DNA of 64,000 nt from Pseudoxanthomonas yeongjuensis (GCF_010093345.1 NZ_PDWT01000001.1:1488001-1552000); one strand, 5' to 3'; shown: positions 9,628-20,741, counted from the first letter of the stretch. The notes: a model not told the origin generated them from the sequence alone. Translations and numbers: made by a program.

Positions 9628-10707
9628 CTATCCGTTGGCGATGCTCAATACATCATCCAGCAGCGCCGCAGCGGTGACTTCCGCCCCCGCGCCCGGTCCC
9701 TGGATCAGCAGCGGCTGCTCGCGATAGCGGTCGCTGAAGATCGCGACCCGGTTGTCGGTGCCGCTCCCGCCGCACAGAGGGTGGTCGGCCGGCAGGGCCT
9801 GCAGGCCGACACTGGCGCCTTCTCCATCGAAACGACCGAGGAAGCGCAGCTTTTCCCCCTTCCGGTACGCATCCTTGAAGCACGTGGCGAACGGCGCGTC
9901 CAGTAGTTCGAGCGCGCCATCCAGTTCATGGACCGCAAGCGCCGCCAGCTCCACCGGGACCAGCGACTCCACCCGCACCTCTTCCGCCGACAACGACAGT
10001 CCGGCGGCGCGCGCGAGGATCAGCAGCTTGCGGCGCACGTCCTCGCCGGACAGGTCGAGGCGCGGATCGGGTTCGGTGTAGCCGGCTTCACGCGCCTCGC
10101 GCACGAAACCCGAGAACGGGCGCATGCCGTCGTACTGGTTGAACAGCCACGCCAGCGAACCCGACAACACGCCTTCCACCCGATGGATTCGATCACCGCC
10201 GGCCACCAGCGCACGCAGGCTGCGCAGCAGCGGCAGGCCCGCGCCGACCGTGGCGCTGTCGCCGTAACGCGCACCCGAAGTCCGTACCGCGTCGGCGATG
10301 GCGTGGGCCCGGATCGACGCGCCGCCGCTGCCGAGCTTGTTGGCGGTGACCACGTGCACGCCGCGCGCCAGCCATTCGGCATGGCGATCGGCGACGATCT
10401 CGCTGGCCGTCGCATCGACCAGCACATCGCCGCGGCGCAACGCCTCGGTCTCGGCCCAGGGCGGCAGGTCGCTGGTATTCGGAAGCGATGCGCGCGCATT
10501 CTCCAGTGCTTGTTCGGGCGTCCCCTCGCAATCGTGGAGCACGCGAGAATTGGCCAGCCACGCGAATGCGGGTAATCCCGGATTTCCCTGCTGCAGGCGC
10601 TCGTATCGCTCCACGAAAGCAGTGCCGACCACGCCGGTGCCCAGCAACGCCAGCCTGGATGCCGGCACCGATCGATACGCCGTCGCCAGCTGGACGACAC
10701 TGCTCAT
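9628..10707 (-). CDS. hom: Homoserine dehydrogenase, short form
   Basis: 359 residues. It reduces aspartate semialdehyde to homoserine. A Rossmann start (LALLGTGVVGTAFVERY) is followed by DATASE, the TANK motif (VTANKLGSGG), the substrate-site stretch YGDSATVGAGLPLLRSL and GYTEPDPRLDLSGEDVRRKL. There is no aspartokinase domain and no C-terminal ACT domain, so feedback control by threonine at that domain is not expected. It is the last gene of metX-metB-hom; its start overlaps the metB stop (ATGA), which ties homoserine supply to methionine control. Confidence 0.95.
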   Translation of the reverse strand: MSSVVQLATAYRSVPASRLALLGTGVVGTAFVERYERLQQGNPGLPAFAWLANSRVLHDCEGTPEQALENARASLPNTSDLPPWAETEALRRGDVLVDATASEIVADRHAEWLARGVHVVTANKLGSGGASIRAHAIADAVRTSGARYGDSATVGAGLPLLRSLRALVAGGDRIHRVEGVLSGSLAWLFNQYDGMRPFSGFVREAREAGYTEPDPRLDLSGEDVRRKLLILARAAGLSLSAEEVRVESLVPVELAALAVHELDGALELLDAPFATCFKDAYRKGEKLRFLGRFDGEGASVGLQALPADHPLCGGSGTDNRVAIFSDRYREQPLLIQGPGAGAEVTAAALLDDVLSIANG

Positions 10708-11948
10708 GCGTCGACCAGCACGCGTTTGTCCTCGGCGTCTTCCCGGGCCACGGTGCGCTCCGCGCGCAACAACGCCCGGGACAGGTCGGCGACCAGGTCT
10801 TCGGTCGATTCGATGCCCACCGACAGGCGCAACAGGCCGTCGGAGATCCCGGCTTTGGCCCGCGCTTCCGCGGTCATCGCTGCATGGGTCATCGAGGCCG
10901 GATGCGCGATCAGGCTTTCCACCCCGCCCAGCGATTCGGCCAGGGTGAAGTACTGCAGGCCATCGACGAAGGCACGCACCGCCGCCTCGCCCCCATGCAG
11001 TTCCACACTGAGCATCGCGCCGAAGCCTTTCTGCTGGCGCGCGGCCACGGCATGGCCGGGGTGCGAGGCCAGGCCGGGGAAATACACTTTCGACACCGCC
11101 GGATGTTCATCCAGCAAGGTGGCGATGGCGGTTGCGTTTTCCTGGTGCACGCGCAGGCGCGCGTCCAGGGTGCGCAGGCCGCGCAGGGTCAGGAAGCTGT
11201 CGAATGGCGAGCCGGTGATGCCCAGCGCGTTCGCCCACCACACCAGTTTTTCGTGGGTGGCGGCATCGCGTGCGACCACAGCGCCGCCGACCACGTCGCT
11301 GTGGCCGTTGATGTACTTGGTGGTGGAATGCAGGACCAGGTCGGCGCCGAACTCGAGCGGCTTCTGCAACGCCGGCGACAGGAAAGTGTTGTCGACCACG
11401 GTCAGCGCGCCGACCTTCTTCGCCGCCTCGATGACGAAGCGCAGGTCGGTGATGCGCAGCAGCGGATTGGAAGGGGTTTCGATCAGGACCAGCTTCGGCG
11501 ACTGCGCCAGCGCCTCGGCCAGCGAACGCGGATCGGTCAGATCGGCGGTGATCAGCTCGAAGTGGCCTTTCTTGGCGAGCGCGTTGAACAGGCGCCAGCT
11601 GCCGCCGTAGGCATCGTGCGGAACGACCAGACGGTCGCCCGGCTCCAGCAACGCGTTCAACACCAGGGTGATCGCGGCCATGCCGGTGGACGTGACCACT
11701 GCGCCATGGCCGCCTTCCAGTTCCGCCAGCGCCTCGGCCAGCAGGTCGCGGGTCGGATTGCCGCTACGGGTGTAGTCGTACTGGCGCTTGTTGCCGAAGC
11801 CGTCGAAGCTGAAGTTGGAGGACAGCACGATCGGTGGCGTGACCGCGCCATAGGCGGTGTCGCGGTCGATGCCGGCACGCACTGCGGACGTGGCGGGACT
11901 ACATTCCTGATCAAGGCTGGAAGCTTCGTTCTCGTTGTGGCGGCTCAT
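10704..11948 (-). CDS. metB: Cystathionine gamma-synthase (trans-sulfuration PLP enzyme)
   Basis: 414 residues from ATG 11948. Cys/Met metabolism PLP family: RQYDYTRSGNPTRDLLAEAL near the start, GDRLVVPHDAYGGSWRLF, PSNPLLRITD, and the PLP lysine in VLHSTTKYINGHSDVVGG. It joins activated homoserine to cysteine to make cystathionine. Similar proteins can act as O-acyl-homoserine sulfhydrylase or as lyase, so exact specificity is inferred from the metX-metB-hom context. Both ends overlap the neighbours by four bases (ATGA). Confidence 0.92.
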   Translation of the reverse strand: MSRHNENEASSLDQECSPATSAVRAGIDRDTAYGAVTPPIVLSSNFSFDGFGNKRQYDYTRSGNPTRDLLAEALAELEGGHGAVVTSTGMAAITLVLNALLEPGDRLVVPHDAYGGSWRLFNALAKKGHFELITADLTDPRSLAEALAQSPKLVLIETPSNPLLRITDLRFVIEAAKKVGALTVVDNTFLSPALQKPLEFGADLVLHSTTKYINGHSDVVGGAVVARDAATHEKLVWWANALGITGSPFDSFLTLRGLRTLDARLRVHQENATAIATLLDEHPAVSKVYFPGLASHPGHAVAARQQKGFGAMLSVELHGGEAAVRAFVDGLQYFTLAESLGGVESLIAHPASMTHAAMTAEARAKAGISDGLLRLSVGIESTEDLVADLSRALLRAERTVAREDAEDKRVLVDA

Positions 11949-13012
11949 GCGGTTTCTCCATTTTCGTTGCGGTCGGCATCGCGCAGCGCGGCTACCAGGA
12001 TGTTGTCGATGCGGTCGGTTTCCTTGAGGAAGGCGTCGTGTCCGTAAGGCGAACGCAGCACGCGCAACTGTCCGCGCGTGCCCAGGCCTTCGACCAATGC
12101 CACTGAATCGGCCAACGGCACCAGGCGATCGCCCTCCACCGCGACCACCACGGTCGGTACGGCGACCTGTACGGGATCCAGGCGATGCAGGTCGATGGAC
12201 TCGGACAGGCGCAAATAGGCATTGACCGGGGTGCGCGCCACGTATTGCGCGCCGGCGGCGTCCAGGTAGTCCTCGGCGGCGCAGCGCACGCGGCCGTTGA
12301 TGACTTCGGGGGCGGCGTCGAAGCGCTCGTCGAATTCCTCCGGCGTGCGGTAGCTGAGCATGGCGAACTGCCGCGCCAGCGAAAGTCCCTGCGCGTCGGC
12401 GCATTGCAGCTGGCCCAGGGCCACGGCCTTGCGCTGCAGCGAGCGCCAGGCAGCGGCATAGGGATGCGCGCGATGGGTGCCGCTGACCGCGACCAGTTTG
12501 CGCAGGCGCGCGGGATGGCGCGCAGCCAGTTGCAGGCCGACCAGTGCGCCGTAGGAATAGCCAACGAAGGCGTGCAGCTTGCTGATATGCAGCGTGTCCA
12601 GCAACTGGACGATGGCGTCGGCCTGGTCGGCGGTTTCCAGCGGCACGTCGAGCTTGCCGTCCGCGCCGAGGTAATCGATGGCGAGCAGGCGGACGCTTGC
12701 GGGATCCAGCGCGCGTCCGCTTTGCGCCAGCGCGTTGGCCCAGCCGTTTTCGGGAAAGGTTTCGCTGGCCACGACGTGCCGATGCGCGGAAATGCCGCCG
12801 GCCACCAGTACGACCGGCAGGCTTGCTTCGCCGATCAATTCGTAGCGCAAGGTGACCTGGCGGATGCCGGCGTGGCGCAGTTCCAGGCGCAGGCTGATTT
12901 CGCCACGCAGCTCGCGCACGGCATCGGCACGCGGCTCGTGCGGCGATGGCTCGTACACCGACGGCGGAAGCGGGGAAAGGACGGTATGCAGGGCGGTGCT
13001 GGCGAAGCTCAT
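11945..13012 (-). CDS. metX: Homoserine O-acyltransferase, MetX family
   Basis: About 355 residues from ATG 13012. Alpha/beta hydrolase-fold acyltransferase: GGISAHRHV near residue 75, the nucleophile elbow AFVGYSYGALVG (Ser near residue 150), AVEGDRLVP and the catalytic His in SPYGHDAFLKE. It activates homoserine for methionine synthesis. In Xanthomonas relatives this branch is reported to use succinyl-CoA rather than acetyl-CoA; the sequence alone does not decide that here. In-frame ATGs at 13048 and 13135 exist, but 13135 lies inside the riboswitch. No strong ribosome-binding site is visible at either 13012 or 13048. Confidence 0.92.
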   Translation of the reverse strand: MSFASTALHTVLSPLPPSVYEPSPHEPRADAVRELRGEISLRLELRHAGIRQVTLRYELIGEASLPVVLVAGGISAHRHVVASETFPENGWANALAQSGRALDPASVRLLAIDYLGADGKLDVPLETADQADAIVQLLDTLHISKLHAFVGYSYGALVGLQLAARHPARLRKLVAVSGTHRAHPYAAAWRSLQRKAVALGQLQCADAQGLSLARQFAMLSYRTPEEFDERFDAAPEVINGRVRCAAEDYLDAAGAQYVARTPVNAYLRLSESIDLHRLDPVQVAVPTVVVAVEGDRLVPLADSVALVEGLGTRGQLRVLRSPYGHDAFLKETDRIDNILVAALRDADRNENGETA

Positions 13013-13093
13013 GGCGGTATCCAGTAAGGGAACTTGGACTACAACCATCGAGCTTCGCGGAGCTCGCGTTCGCCGTGCGCTGGCACGGTACGA

Positions 13094-13206
13094 ACCATCT
13101 TCCGGCAGACGCTGGGTCCCCGCAGGATTTGGCACCTGGGCGGCGCTTGCGCGCCACCTGGCTGCCCCGGCTTCATTGGGCCTGTCCCTCTGCCGGTCTC
13201 GATGGT
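13094..13206 (-). promoter_or_regulatory. SAM-I type riboswitch upstream of metX
   Basis: Read on the minus strand, helix P1 is ACCATC (13206-13201) with GATGGT (13099-13094). Between them lie the SAM-I core pieces: GGCAGAGGGACAGGCCC, TGAAGCCGGGGCAGCC, a P3 hairpin GGTGGCGC-GCAA-GCGCCGCC, GGTGCCAAATCCTGC and GGAAGAT. A TTGACA (-35 like) sits just upstream at 13241-13236. It should lower metX-metB-hom expression when S-adenosylmethionine is abundant. No T-tract follows, so control may be translational or Rho-dependent; a competing pairing partner is described among the findings. Confidence 0.9.
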
Positions 13207-13325
13207 GGAGCGAGCTTGCCAGCGGTTTTCCAGGATGTCAATCGCCTTATTCGGATAAAGCGATGGATTCATTCCTCGGGCTTCACGGGTCGCAAGCGAC
13301 CTTGGCCTTAACGCATAATTATCAA

Positions 13326-14417
13326 ATGAGACCCCATACGCTAATCGCCGGCCTGGCCCTGGCCCTGCTTGCCGCCTGCTCCACACTGCCACCACCCCAC
13401 AACTCCACACCGGAGGCTCCCAAGGCCACGACCACGGTCGATGCGGTGATCCCGGAGGCCTGGGTCTCGACCGCGAACCCCGCCGACGAGCTCGACTCGC
13501 TGGCGGTCTGGCCTACCGAAGACGGACAGACCTGGCTGATCGCCACCGCCAAGTCCAGTCATAGCCTGGTCGTGTACGACGCCGAGACCGGCGAGCGCCT
13601 GCGCAGCGTCGGCGGTCCGGGCCAGGGTCCGCTGCAATTCGGCCGCCCCAACGGCATCGCCGTGTTCGGCGATCTGCTGTTCGTGGCCGAACGCGACAAC
13701 CATCGCGTGCAGGTGCTGCAACTTCCCGGGTTCGCCTCGCTGGGCATGGTCGGCGAGGACATGCTGAAGGTTCCTTATGGCCTGTGGGTGCGCGAGATCG
13801 GGCCGGACGAGCTGGAAATGTTCGTCACCGACAGCTTCATGACCGATTTCAGGACCCGGGAACTGCCGCCGATGGCGGAACTGGACCAGCGGGTGAAGCG
13901 CTTTGAAGTGCATGTCGACGATGCCGGCAAGCTGCATTCGCGTTACCTGGGCGCTTTCGGCGACACCACCGAGGCGGGCGCCCTGCGCATGGTCGAATCG
14001 ATCGCCGGCGACGCGGTCAACGATCGCCTGCTGATCGCCGACGAAGACCGGCGCGTGGGCTCGACCTTGCGCGAATACAACCTGGAAGGCCTGTATCGCG
14101 CCCATAGCCTGCCGTTGTTCGATGCCGATGCCGAGGGCGTGGCCTTGTGGACCTGCGATGCCGGAGAAGGCTACTGGATCGGCGTGGACCAGTTGCAACC
14201 GACCATATTCCGCCTCTTCGACCGCACCACGCTCAAGCCGGTCAAGACCTTCTCCGGCCAGGTGGTCGCCAATACCGATGGCCAGGTGCTGTACGCCGTG
14301 GGCACGCCACGCTTCCCGGCCGGCGCGCTGTACGCGCTGCATGACGACAAGGCGGTCGCCGCCTTCGACCTGCGCGATATCGTGCGTACCCTGGGGTTGT
14401 CGGACCGCTGCATGTAA
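13326..14417 (+). CDS. Phytase-like beta-propeller lipoprotein
   Basis: 363 residues from ATG 13326. The signal sequence ends in the lipobox LLAAC, so it should be an outer-membrane or periplasmic lipoprotein. The mature part starts with ADELDSLAVWPTEDGQ and continues with blade-like segments (HSLVVYDAETGERLRSVGG, LFVAERDNHRVQVLQLPG, DRLLIADEDRRVGSTLREYN), matching the beta-propeller phytase/esterase-like fold. Whether it hydrolyses phytate is not shown. Its stop overlaps the start of the M23 peptidase by one base (TAATG). Confidence 0.78.
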   Translation: MRPHTLIAGLALALLAACSTLPPPHNSTPEAPKATTTVDAVIPEAWVSTANPADELDSLAVWPTEDGQTWLIATAKSSHSLVVYDAETGERLRSVGGPGQGPLQFGRPNGIAVFGDLLFVAERDNHRVQVLQLPGFASLGMVGEDMLKVPYGLWVREIGPDELEMFVTDSFMTDFRTRELPPMAELDQRVKRFEVHVDDAGKLHSRYLGAFGDTTEAGALRMVESIAGDAVNDRLLIADEDRRVGSTLREYNLEGLYRAHSLPLFDADAEGVALWTCDAGEGYWIGVDQLQPTIFRLFDRTTLKPVKTFSGQVVANTDGQVLYAVGTPRFPAGALYALHDDKAVAAFDLRDIVRTLGLSDRCM

Positions 14418-15346
14418 TGAAGACGCGATCGGCCGCCGTGGCTTTGCTGGCGGGCGCGGCCATGCTGGCAGGCGCGATCGACGCCGACGCCGCGCGCCTG
14501 TACCGATGGAAGGATCGCTACGGCGTGACCCAGTACGGCGATCAGCCGCCGGCGCAGGACGAGCTCCCGGCCAGCGACGTCAACGTCATCCGCTTCCGCA
14601 ACCCGCCCGGCGCGCTGGTGCGGCTGCGGCTGGAGAACAAGGGCGGACGCTACCAGGCCTGGGCCGACAACCTGCTGCATGGGCCGGTCGAGGTGATGCT
14701 GCGCTTCAAGCGCAACCGCAATGTGTACGGCAGCCCTGCCCTGCCCGCCGAAGCCACGGTTCCTGCACGCAGCAGCGTGCTGGTGGCCACGGTCAGCATG
14801 ACCGATCCGATCCGTGGCGGCGATTTCGAACTCTTGCTCGACGGACTGCCGGGCGATCCGGCCGCACAGCCGACCGCCTACGAATACCGCCTGCCGTTCG
14901 ACTATGCGCGCGTGCGCGTCGACCAGGGACCCGGCGGCAGTTTCAGCCACAACGACCCGCAGAACCGCTACGCGGTCGATTTCGCCCTGGCCGAAGGCAC
15001 GTCGATAGTCGCGGTACGCGAGGGCGTGGTGATGCAGGTGGAATCGGATTTCGACAAGGCCGGGCTCAACCGCGAGAAGTACGGCGGCCGCGCCAACTTT
15101 ATCCGCATCCTGCACGACGATGGCAGCATGGCCGTCTACGCGCACCTGAAGCCGGAAGGCGTGCAGGTGCGCACCGGCCAGCGCGTGCGCCAGGGCGAGC
15201 GCATCGGCCTGTCCGGCAACACCGGCTTCAGCACCGCGCCGCACCTGCACTTCGTGCTCCAGGTCAATCGCGGCATGCGCCTGGAATCGATCCCGTTCCG
15301 CATGTTCGGGCCACTGGGGGAGCTGAGGTTTCCGAGCAGCCGGTGA
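14417..15346 (+). CDS. M23 family metallopeptidase with N-terminal DUF4124
   Basis: 309 residues. Signal peptide, then a DUF4124 segment (ARLYRWKDRYGVTQYGDQPP), a beta-rich middle region and a C-terminal LytM/M23 domain. Zinc-site motifs are SHNDPQNRYAVDF (HxxxxxxxxxD variant) and HLHFVLQ, with the conserved GxxVMQVESDF and YAHL between them. Such enzymes cut peptidoglycan cross-bridges or activate amidases in the periplasm. Coupled to the phytase-like gene by a one-base overlap. Confidence 0.88.
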   Translation: MKTRSAAVALLAGAAMLAGAIDADAARLYRWKDRYGVTQYGDQPPAQDELPASDVNVIRFRNPPGALVRLRLENKGGRYQAWADNLLHGPVEVMLRFKRNRNVYGSPALPAEATVPARSSVLVATVSMTDPIRGGDFELLLDGLPGDPAAQPTAYEYRLPFDYARVRVDQGPGGSFSHNDPQNRYAVDFALAEGTSIVAVREGVVMQVESDFDKAGLNREKYGGRANFIRILHDDGSMAVYAHLKPEGVQVRTGQRVRQGERIGLSGNTGFSTAPHLHFVLQVNRGMRLESIPFRMFGPLGELRFPSSR

Positions 15347-15448
15347 AAGAGCAAGAATTGGTAGGTCCGCAAGTTGTCGAGTTGATGGTTGCAGCAGCGG
15401 CGCTCCCACCCACTGCGAATCACCAATCGGCGCCTCCCCGGGAGCCGC

Positions 15449-15454
15449 TATAAT
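15449..15454 (+). promoter_or_regulatory. Probable -10 element of prfC
   Basis: A perfect TATAAT lies 45 bases before the prfC ATG. No strong -35 hexamer is visible upstream. The stretch 15347-15499 holds nothing else that I recognise. Confidence 0.45.
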
Positions 15455-15499
15455 CCCCGACCTTCCTTTCCAGACCCGCGCCCGCAAGGCGTCGTCGCC

Positions 15500-17119
<1,620 letters not shown>

Positions 17120-17122
17120 TCC

Positions 17123-18040
17123 ATGACGGCGGGGGAGGCATCCGTCGGATTCAAGCCGGTCCTGCTGCGATTGTTGCGCTCGCCGTTGCTGCGCATGATC
17201 TATTTCGTGTCGATGCTGTCGCTGTTCACCGCGATCGCGCGCTGGGTGGCGAAGGTAGCCGACACCCCCGCCAACAGCCTCAAGTCCATGAGCGCCAACC
17301 TGGCGTCCACCACTTTGACCGTACTGCCATTCCTGCTCGCCTATTGGCTGTTGGCGAAAGTGATCGAACGTCGCCCATTGAGCGAACTGGACTGGCGGAA
17401 ATCGCCGCAGTTGCTCTGGGGCCTGCTCGCCGCGCTGCTGCTGTTCGCGCTGGTGACCGCCGAGCTATGGGCAGCCAATGCCTACACCGTCAGTGGCTGG
17501 GGCGATGCGCCGCTGTGGACCCTGTTCCTGCTGACCGCGGTAGTGCCGGGCATCACCGAGGAAATCATCAGCCGCGGCATCCTGTTCCGGCTCACCGAGG
17601 AAGGTCTCGGCACGTGGATCGCATTGCTGGTGTCGGCGCTGTTCTTCGGCTTCGCCCACATCACCAATCCCGGCGCCACTGCCTGGAGTTCGATCGCCAT
17701 CTCGATCGAGGCGGGCTTGCTGTTCGGCCTGCTGTACCACGTCACCCGCTCGCTGTGGTGGTGCATCGGCCTGCATGCGGGCTGGAACTTCGTGCAGGGC
17801 GCGGTGTTCGGCATCCCGGTATCGGGCATCCCGGTGGATGGACTGCTCGAGTCGCAGTTGCAGGGGCCCGACTGGCTGGATGGCGGCGGTTTTGGTGCCG
17901 AGGCCTCGGTGCTGACCGTGCTGACCTGCGGAGTGATCAGTTTATGGCTGCTGCAGCGGATATTGCACGCACGCAGCATGGTGGCGCCGTTCTGGAAACG
18001 CGAACAGCGTACGGATGCAGGAGTTGCTGCATTGCGGTAG
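17123..18040 (+). CDS. CPBP family intramembrane metalloprotease
   Basis: 305 residues with about eight hydrophobic segments. The three family motifs are present: EEIISRGILFR, FFGFAHITNPGA and GLHAGWNFVQG, giving the two glutamates, two histidines and asparagine of CAAX-protease/bacteriocin-processing (Abi) enzymes. It sits in the inner membrane; the substrate is unknown. It directly follows prfC and precedes a hemolysin III-like gene by nine bases, so all three may share a transcript. Confidence 0.9.
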   Translation: MTAGEASVGFKPVLLRLLRSPLLRMIYFVSMLSLFTAIARWVAKVADTPANSLKSMSANLASTTLTVLPFLLAYWLLAKVIERRPLSELDWRKSPQLLWGLLAALLLFALVTAELWAANAYTVSGWGDAPLWTLFLLTAVVPGITEEIISRGILFRLTEEGLGTWIALLVSALFFGFAHITNPGATAWSSIAISIEAGLLFGLLYHVTRSLWWCIGLHAGWNFVQGAVFGIPVSGIPVDGLLESQLQGPDWLDGGGFGAEASVLTVLTCGVISLWLLQRILHARSMVAPFWKREQRTDAGVAALR

Positions 18041-18049
18041 GTTGTACCC

Positions 18050-18721
18050 ATGAGTGCCGACTCGACGCCCCCCGTGAAAAAAGAAATCGACATCCGCGAC
18101 GAGATCGCCAGTGCGCTGACCCATGGCCTTGGCGCAGTCGCGGCGCTGGCCGGCGGTGCGGTGCTGATAACCCTTGCCGCAATCCACGGTGACGCCTGGC
18201 AACTCGGCGCGTCGATCGTGTTCGGTGCCAGCCTGCTGCTGCTGTACTTGGCGTCCACGCTCTATCACGCGATCCAGCATCCCGTCGTCAAGGGACGCCT
18301 GAAGGTTTTCGACCACTGCGCGATCTATGTGCTGATCGCCGGCACCTACACGCCGTTCACCCTGATCGGCCTGCGCGGTCCGTGGGGCTGGGGCCTGTTC
18401 ATCGCGATCTGGACGCTGGCGCTGTCGGGCGTGGTGTTCAAGCTGTTCTACACCGGCCGTTTCAAGCTGCTGTCCACCGCCATCTACATCGCGATGGGCT
18501 GGCTGGTGCTGGTGGCGATCAAGCCTATGCTGAATTCACTGGATGCCTGGACCCTGGGCTGGCTGCTGGCCGGCGGCCTTTTTTACACCTTGGGCACGTA
18601 TTTCTACCACCGCGAATCGATCCGTTTTTCGCACGCCATCTGGCATCTGTTCGTGATCGGCGGCAGCGTCTGCCACTTCATCGCGGTGACCGCGCAGGTG
18701 CTGCTCCCGAGACTGCACTGA
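18050..18721 (+). CDS. Hemolysin III / PAQR family membrane protein
   Basis: 223 residues, seven hydrophobic segments. Family landmarks are EIASALTHGLGAVAALAG, LYHAIQHPVVKGRLKVFDHCAIYVLIAGTYTPF and HAIWHLFVIGGSVCHF; the histidines and Asp in these motifs are the conserved metal-site residues. Despite the name, a haemolytic role is not implied; relatives act in membrane homeostasis. Confidence 0.9.
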   Translation: MSADSTPPVKKEIDIRDEIASALTHGLGAVAALAGGAVLITLAAIHGDAWQLGASIVFGASLLLLYLASTLYHAIQHPVVKGRLKVFDHCAIYVLIAGTYTPFTLIGLRGPWGWGLFIAIWTLALSGVVFKLFYTGRFKLLSTAIYIAMGWLVLVAIKPMLNSLDAWTLGWLLAGGLFYTLGTYFYHRESIRFSHAIWHLFVIGGSVCHFIAVTAQVLLPRLH

Positions 18722-18777
18722 TCGTTGCAAGATGAACGGCAGCCGTGGCCGTTCGCGGGATCTGAACAACCGTTTTC

Positions 18778-18783
18778 TATATT
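18778..18783 (+). promoter_or_regulatory. -10 element next to the AsmA start codon
   Basis: TATATT, six bases, then ATG (18790). The spacing equals that at sdaA and implies a leaderless mRNA. Confidence 0.4.
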
Positions 18784-18789
18784 GGCCGC

Positions 18790-20739
18790 ATGAACGGAGT
18801 TGCAGCCAAGCCGACGCCTTTCTACCGGCGCAAGCCCTCGCGCAGGACCGTCGAGATCGCCGCCCTGCTCTTCGCCGCATTGGTGGTGCTGATCCTGCTG
18901 TTCGACTGGAACTGGTTCAAGCGTCCGCTTGAGCGGGTGGTCGAGGCGCGTACCGGCCGCACGTTCAAGATCGACGGCGATCTCGATGTGGACCTGGGAA
19001 GAGTCGCCTCGGTCCGCATGGACAAGCTGCGATTCGGCAATGCCGCCTGGTCCAGTGAGCCGACCATGGCCAGCGCCGATCGCGCGCAGGTCGACTTCGA
19101 ATTATGGCCGCTGGTTTCCAGGCGCCAGGCGCGTATTCCCTGGATCCGCTTGTCGGCACCCAAGGTGCTTCTGGAAACCGGCCCCAAAGGCACGGGCAAC
19201 TGGGTATTCGGCGACCGGTCGGGCGAAAGCACGGTCCGGTTCCAGCGCATCTGGATCGACGACGGGCGACTGCGGTTCTTCGACGCGGCCAAGAAAACCG
19301 ACATCGACATTTCGGTCGATAGCGCAAAGGCCGATGCCAGGGATAAAGCGCCGCCCATCGATATCAGCGGCAAAGGCCGATGGACGGGAAGTGCCTTCCG
19401 ACTCTCCGGCCGCGCCGAATCGCCACTCGCGCTCAGCGACAGCACCGAGCCCTATCGCATCGACCTGCGCGCAAGCGCAGGCCGCACCACGGCGCATGCG
19501 CGGGGCACGCTGACGGATCCTTTCAAGTTCCGCGATTTCGACCTGCGCCTGGCCCTGGCCGGACAGAACCTGGAAGACCTTTTCCCCTTGATCGGCGTCG
19601 CCACTCCGGCCACTCCGCCGTACCGCTTCGATGGCCGCCTGACCCGCAAGGACACGACCTGGCATTACGATAATTTCAATGGCGTGGTCGGCGACAGCGA
19701 CCTGGGCGGTTCCGCGGCGGTGACCGTGGGGCGCGAACGTCCGTTGCTGGTGGCCGACCTTGTATCCAAGCGCCTGGACTTCGACGACCTGGCCGGTTTC
19801 GTCGGTGCCCCGACGCAAGCCGGTGGCAGCGAGGCGACCAATCCCGAACTCAAGGCACAGGCCGCGGCCCTGGCGGCGAGCCCGCGTTTGCTGCCCGACA
19901 CGCCCTACAACCTGACCAAGCTGCGCTCGATGGACGCCGATGTGCGCTGGAAGGCGCATCGCATCAATGCGCCCAGGCTGCCCATCGACGACATGGACGC
20001 GCATCTCAAGCTCGATGCAGGCGTGTTGCAACTCGTGCCCTTGAATTTCGGCGTGGCCAGCGGCGACATCCGCTCCACCATCCGCATGGATGCACGCGAG
20101 AAAGTCATCCGTACGAACGCCCGGATCTCCGCACGACGACTCGACCTTTCCAAGCTCTTTCCGGACGTGAAGTTGACCCGGGACGCAGTGGGACGCGTCG
20201 GTGGCGATATCGCCCTCTCCGGCACCGGCAACTCCATCGCCGCGATGCTGGGCAGTGCCGACGGCGATATCGCCCTGGGCATGGGTCGCGGGCAGATAAG
20301 CAACCTGTTCATGGAGCTGGCTGGCATCGATATCGCCGAAGCCCTGAAATTCCTCGTGACCAAGGACCGCAAGGTGCCGATCCGTTGCGCCTTCGGCGAC
20401 TTTTCCGTGGACGACGGACTGATGCAGTCGCGCGCATTGGCGTTCGACACCGCCGATACGATCATCGTCGGCAACGGCAGGATCAGCCTGAAGGACGAAA
20501 CATTGGACCTGGAGCTCAGGCCGCGGCCGAAGGACCGCAGCATTCTGGCGTTGCGATCGCCGCTGGTCGTGGGCGGCAGCTTCAAGGACCCTTCGTTCCA
20601 TCCCGATTTCAAGCGTTTGGGACTGCGCGGCGCCGTGGCCATCGCGCTGGGAAGCGTCGCACCGCCTGCCGCCCTGCTGGCCACCCTGGAACTGGGTCCG
20701 GGCAAGGACAGCAGCTGCGGCGGCAAGTACGCGAAATAG
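18790..20739 (+). CDS. AsmA family protein
   Basis: 649 residues. One N-terminal membrane anchor (IAALLFAALVVLILLFDWNWF, about residues 18-38) followed by a long periplasmic beta-rich region. The AsmA start (PLERVVEARTGRTFKIDGDLDVDLG) and C-terminal AsmA_2-like part (LDLSKLFPDV, GGDIALSGTGNSIAAMLGSADGDIAL, LDLELRPRPKD) are clear. AsmA-like proteins bridge the inner and outer membranes and are implicated in phospholipid transport. Convergent with the CBS gene, with two bases between the stops. Confidence 0.88.
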   Translation: MNGVAAKPTPFYRRKPSRRTVEIAALLFAALVVLILLFDWNWFKRPLERVVEARTGRTFKIDGDLDVDLGRVASVRMDKLRFGNAAWSSEPTMASADRAQVDFELWPLVSRRQARIPWIRLSAPKVLLETGPKGTGNWVFGDRSGESTVRFQRIWIDDGRLRFFDAAKKTDIDISVDSAKADARDKAPPIDISGKGRWTGSAFRLSGRAESPLALSDSTEPYRIDLRASAGRTTAHARGTLTDPFKFRDFDLRLALAGQNLEDLFPLIGVATPATPPYRFDGRLTRKDTTWHYDNFNGVVGDSDLGGSAAVTVGRERPLLVADLVSKRLDFDDLAGFVGAPTQAGGSEATNPELKAQAAALAASPRLLPDTPYNLTKLRSMDADVRWKAHRINAPRLPIDDMDAHLKLDAGVLQLVPLNFGVASGDIRSTIRMDAREKVIRTNARISARRLDLSKLFPDVKLTRDAVGRVGGDIALSGTGNSIAAMLGSADGDIALGMGRGQISNLFMELAGIDIAEALKFLVTKDRKVPIRCAFGDFSVDDGLMQSRALAFDTADTIIVGNGRISLKDETLDLELRPRPKDRSILALRSPLVVGGSFKDPSFHPDFKRLGLRGAVAIALGSVAPPAALLATLELGPGKDSSCGGKYAK

Positions 20740-20741
20740 CC

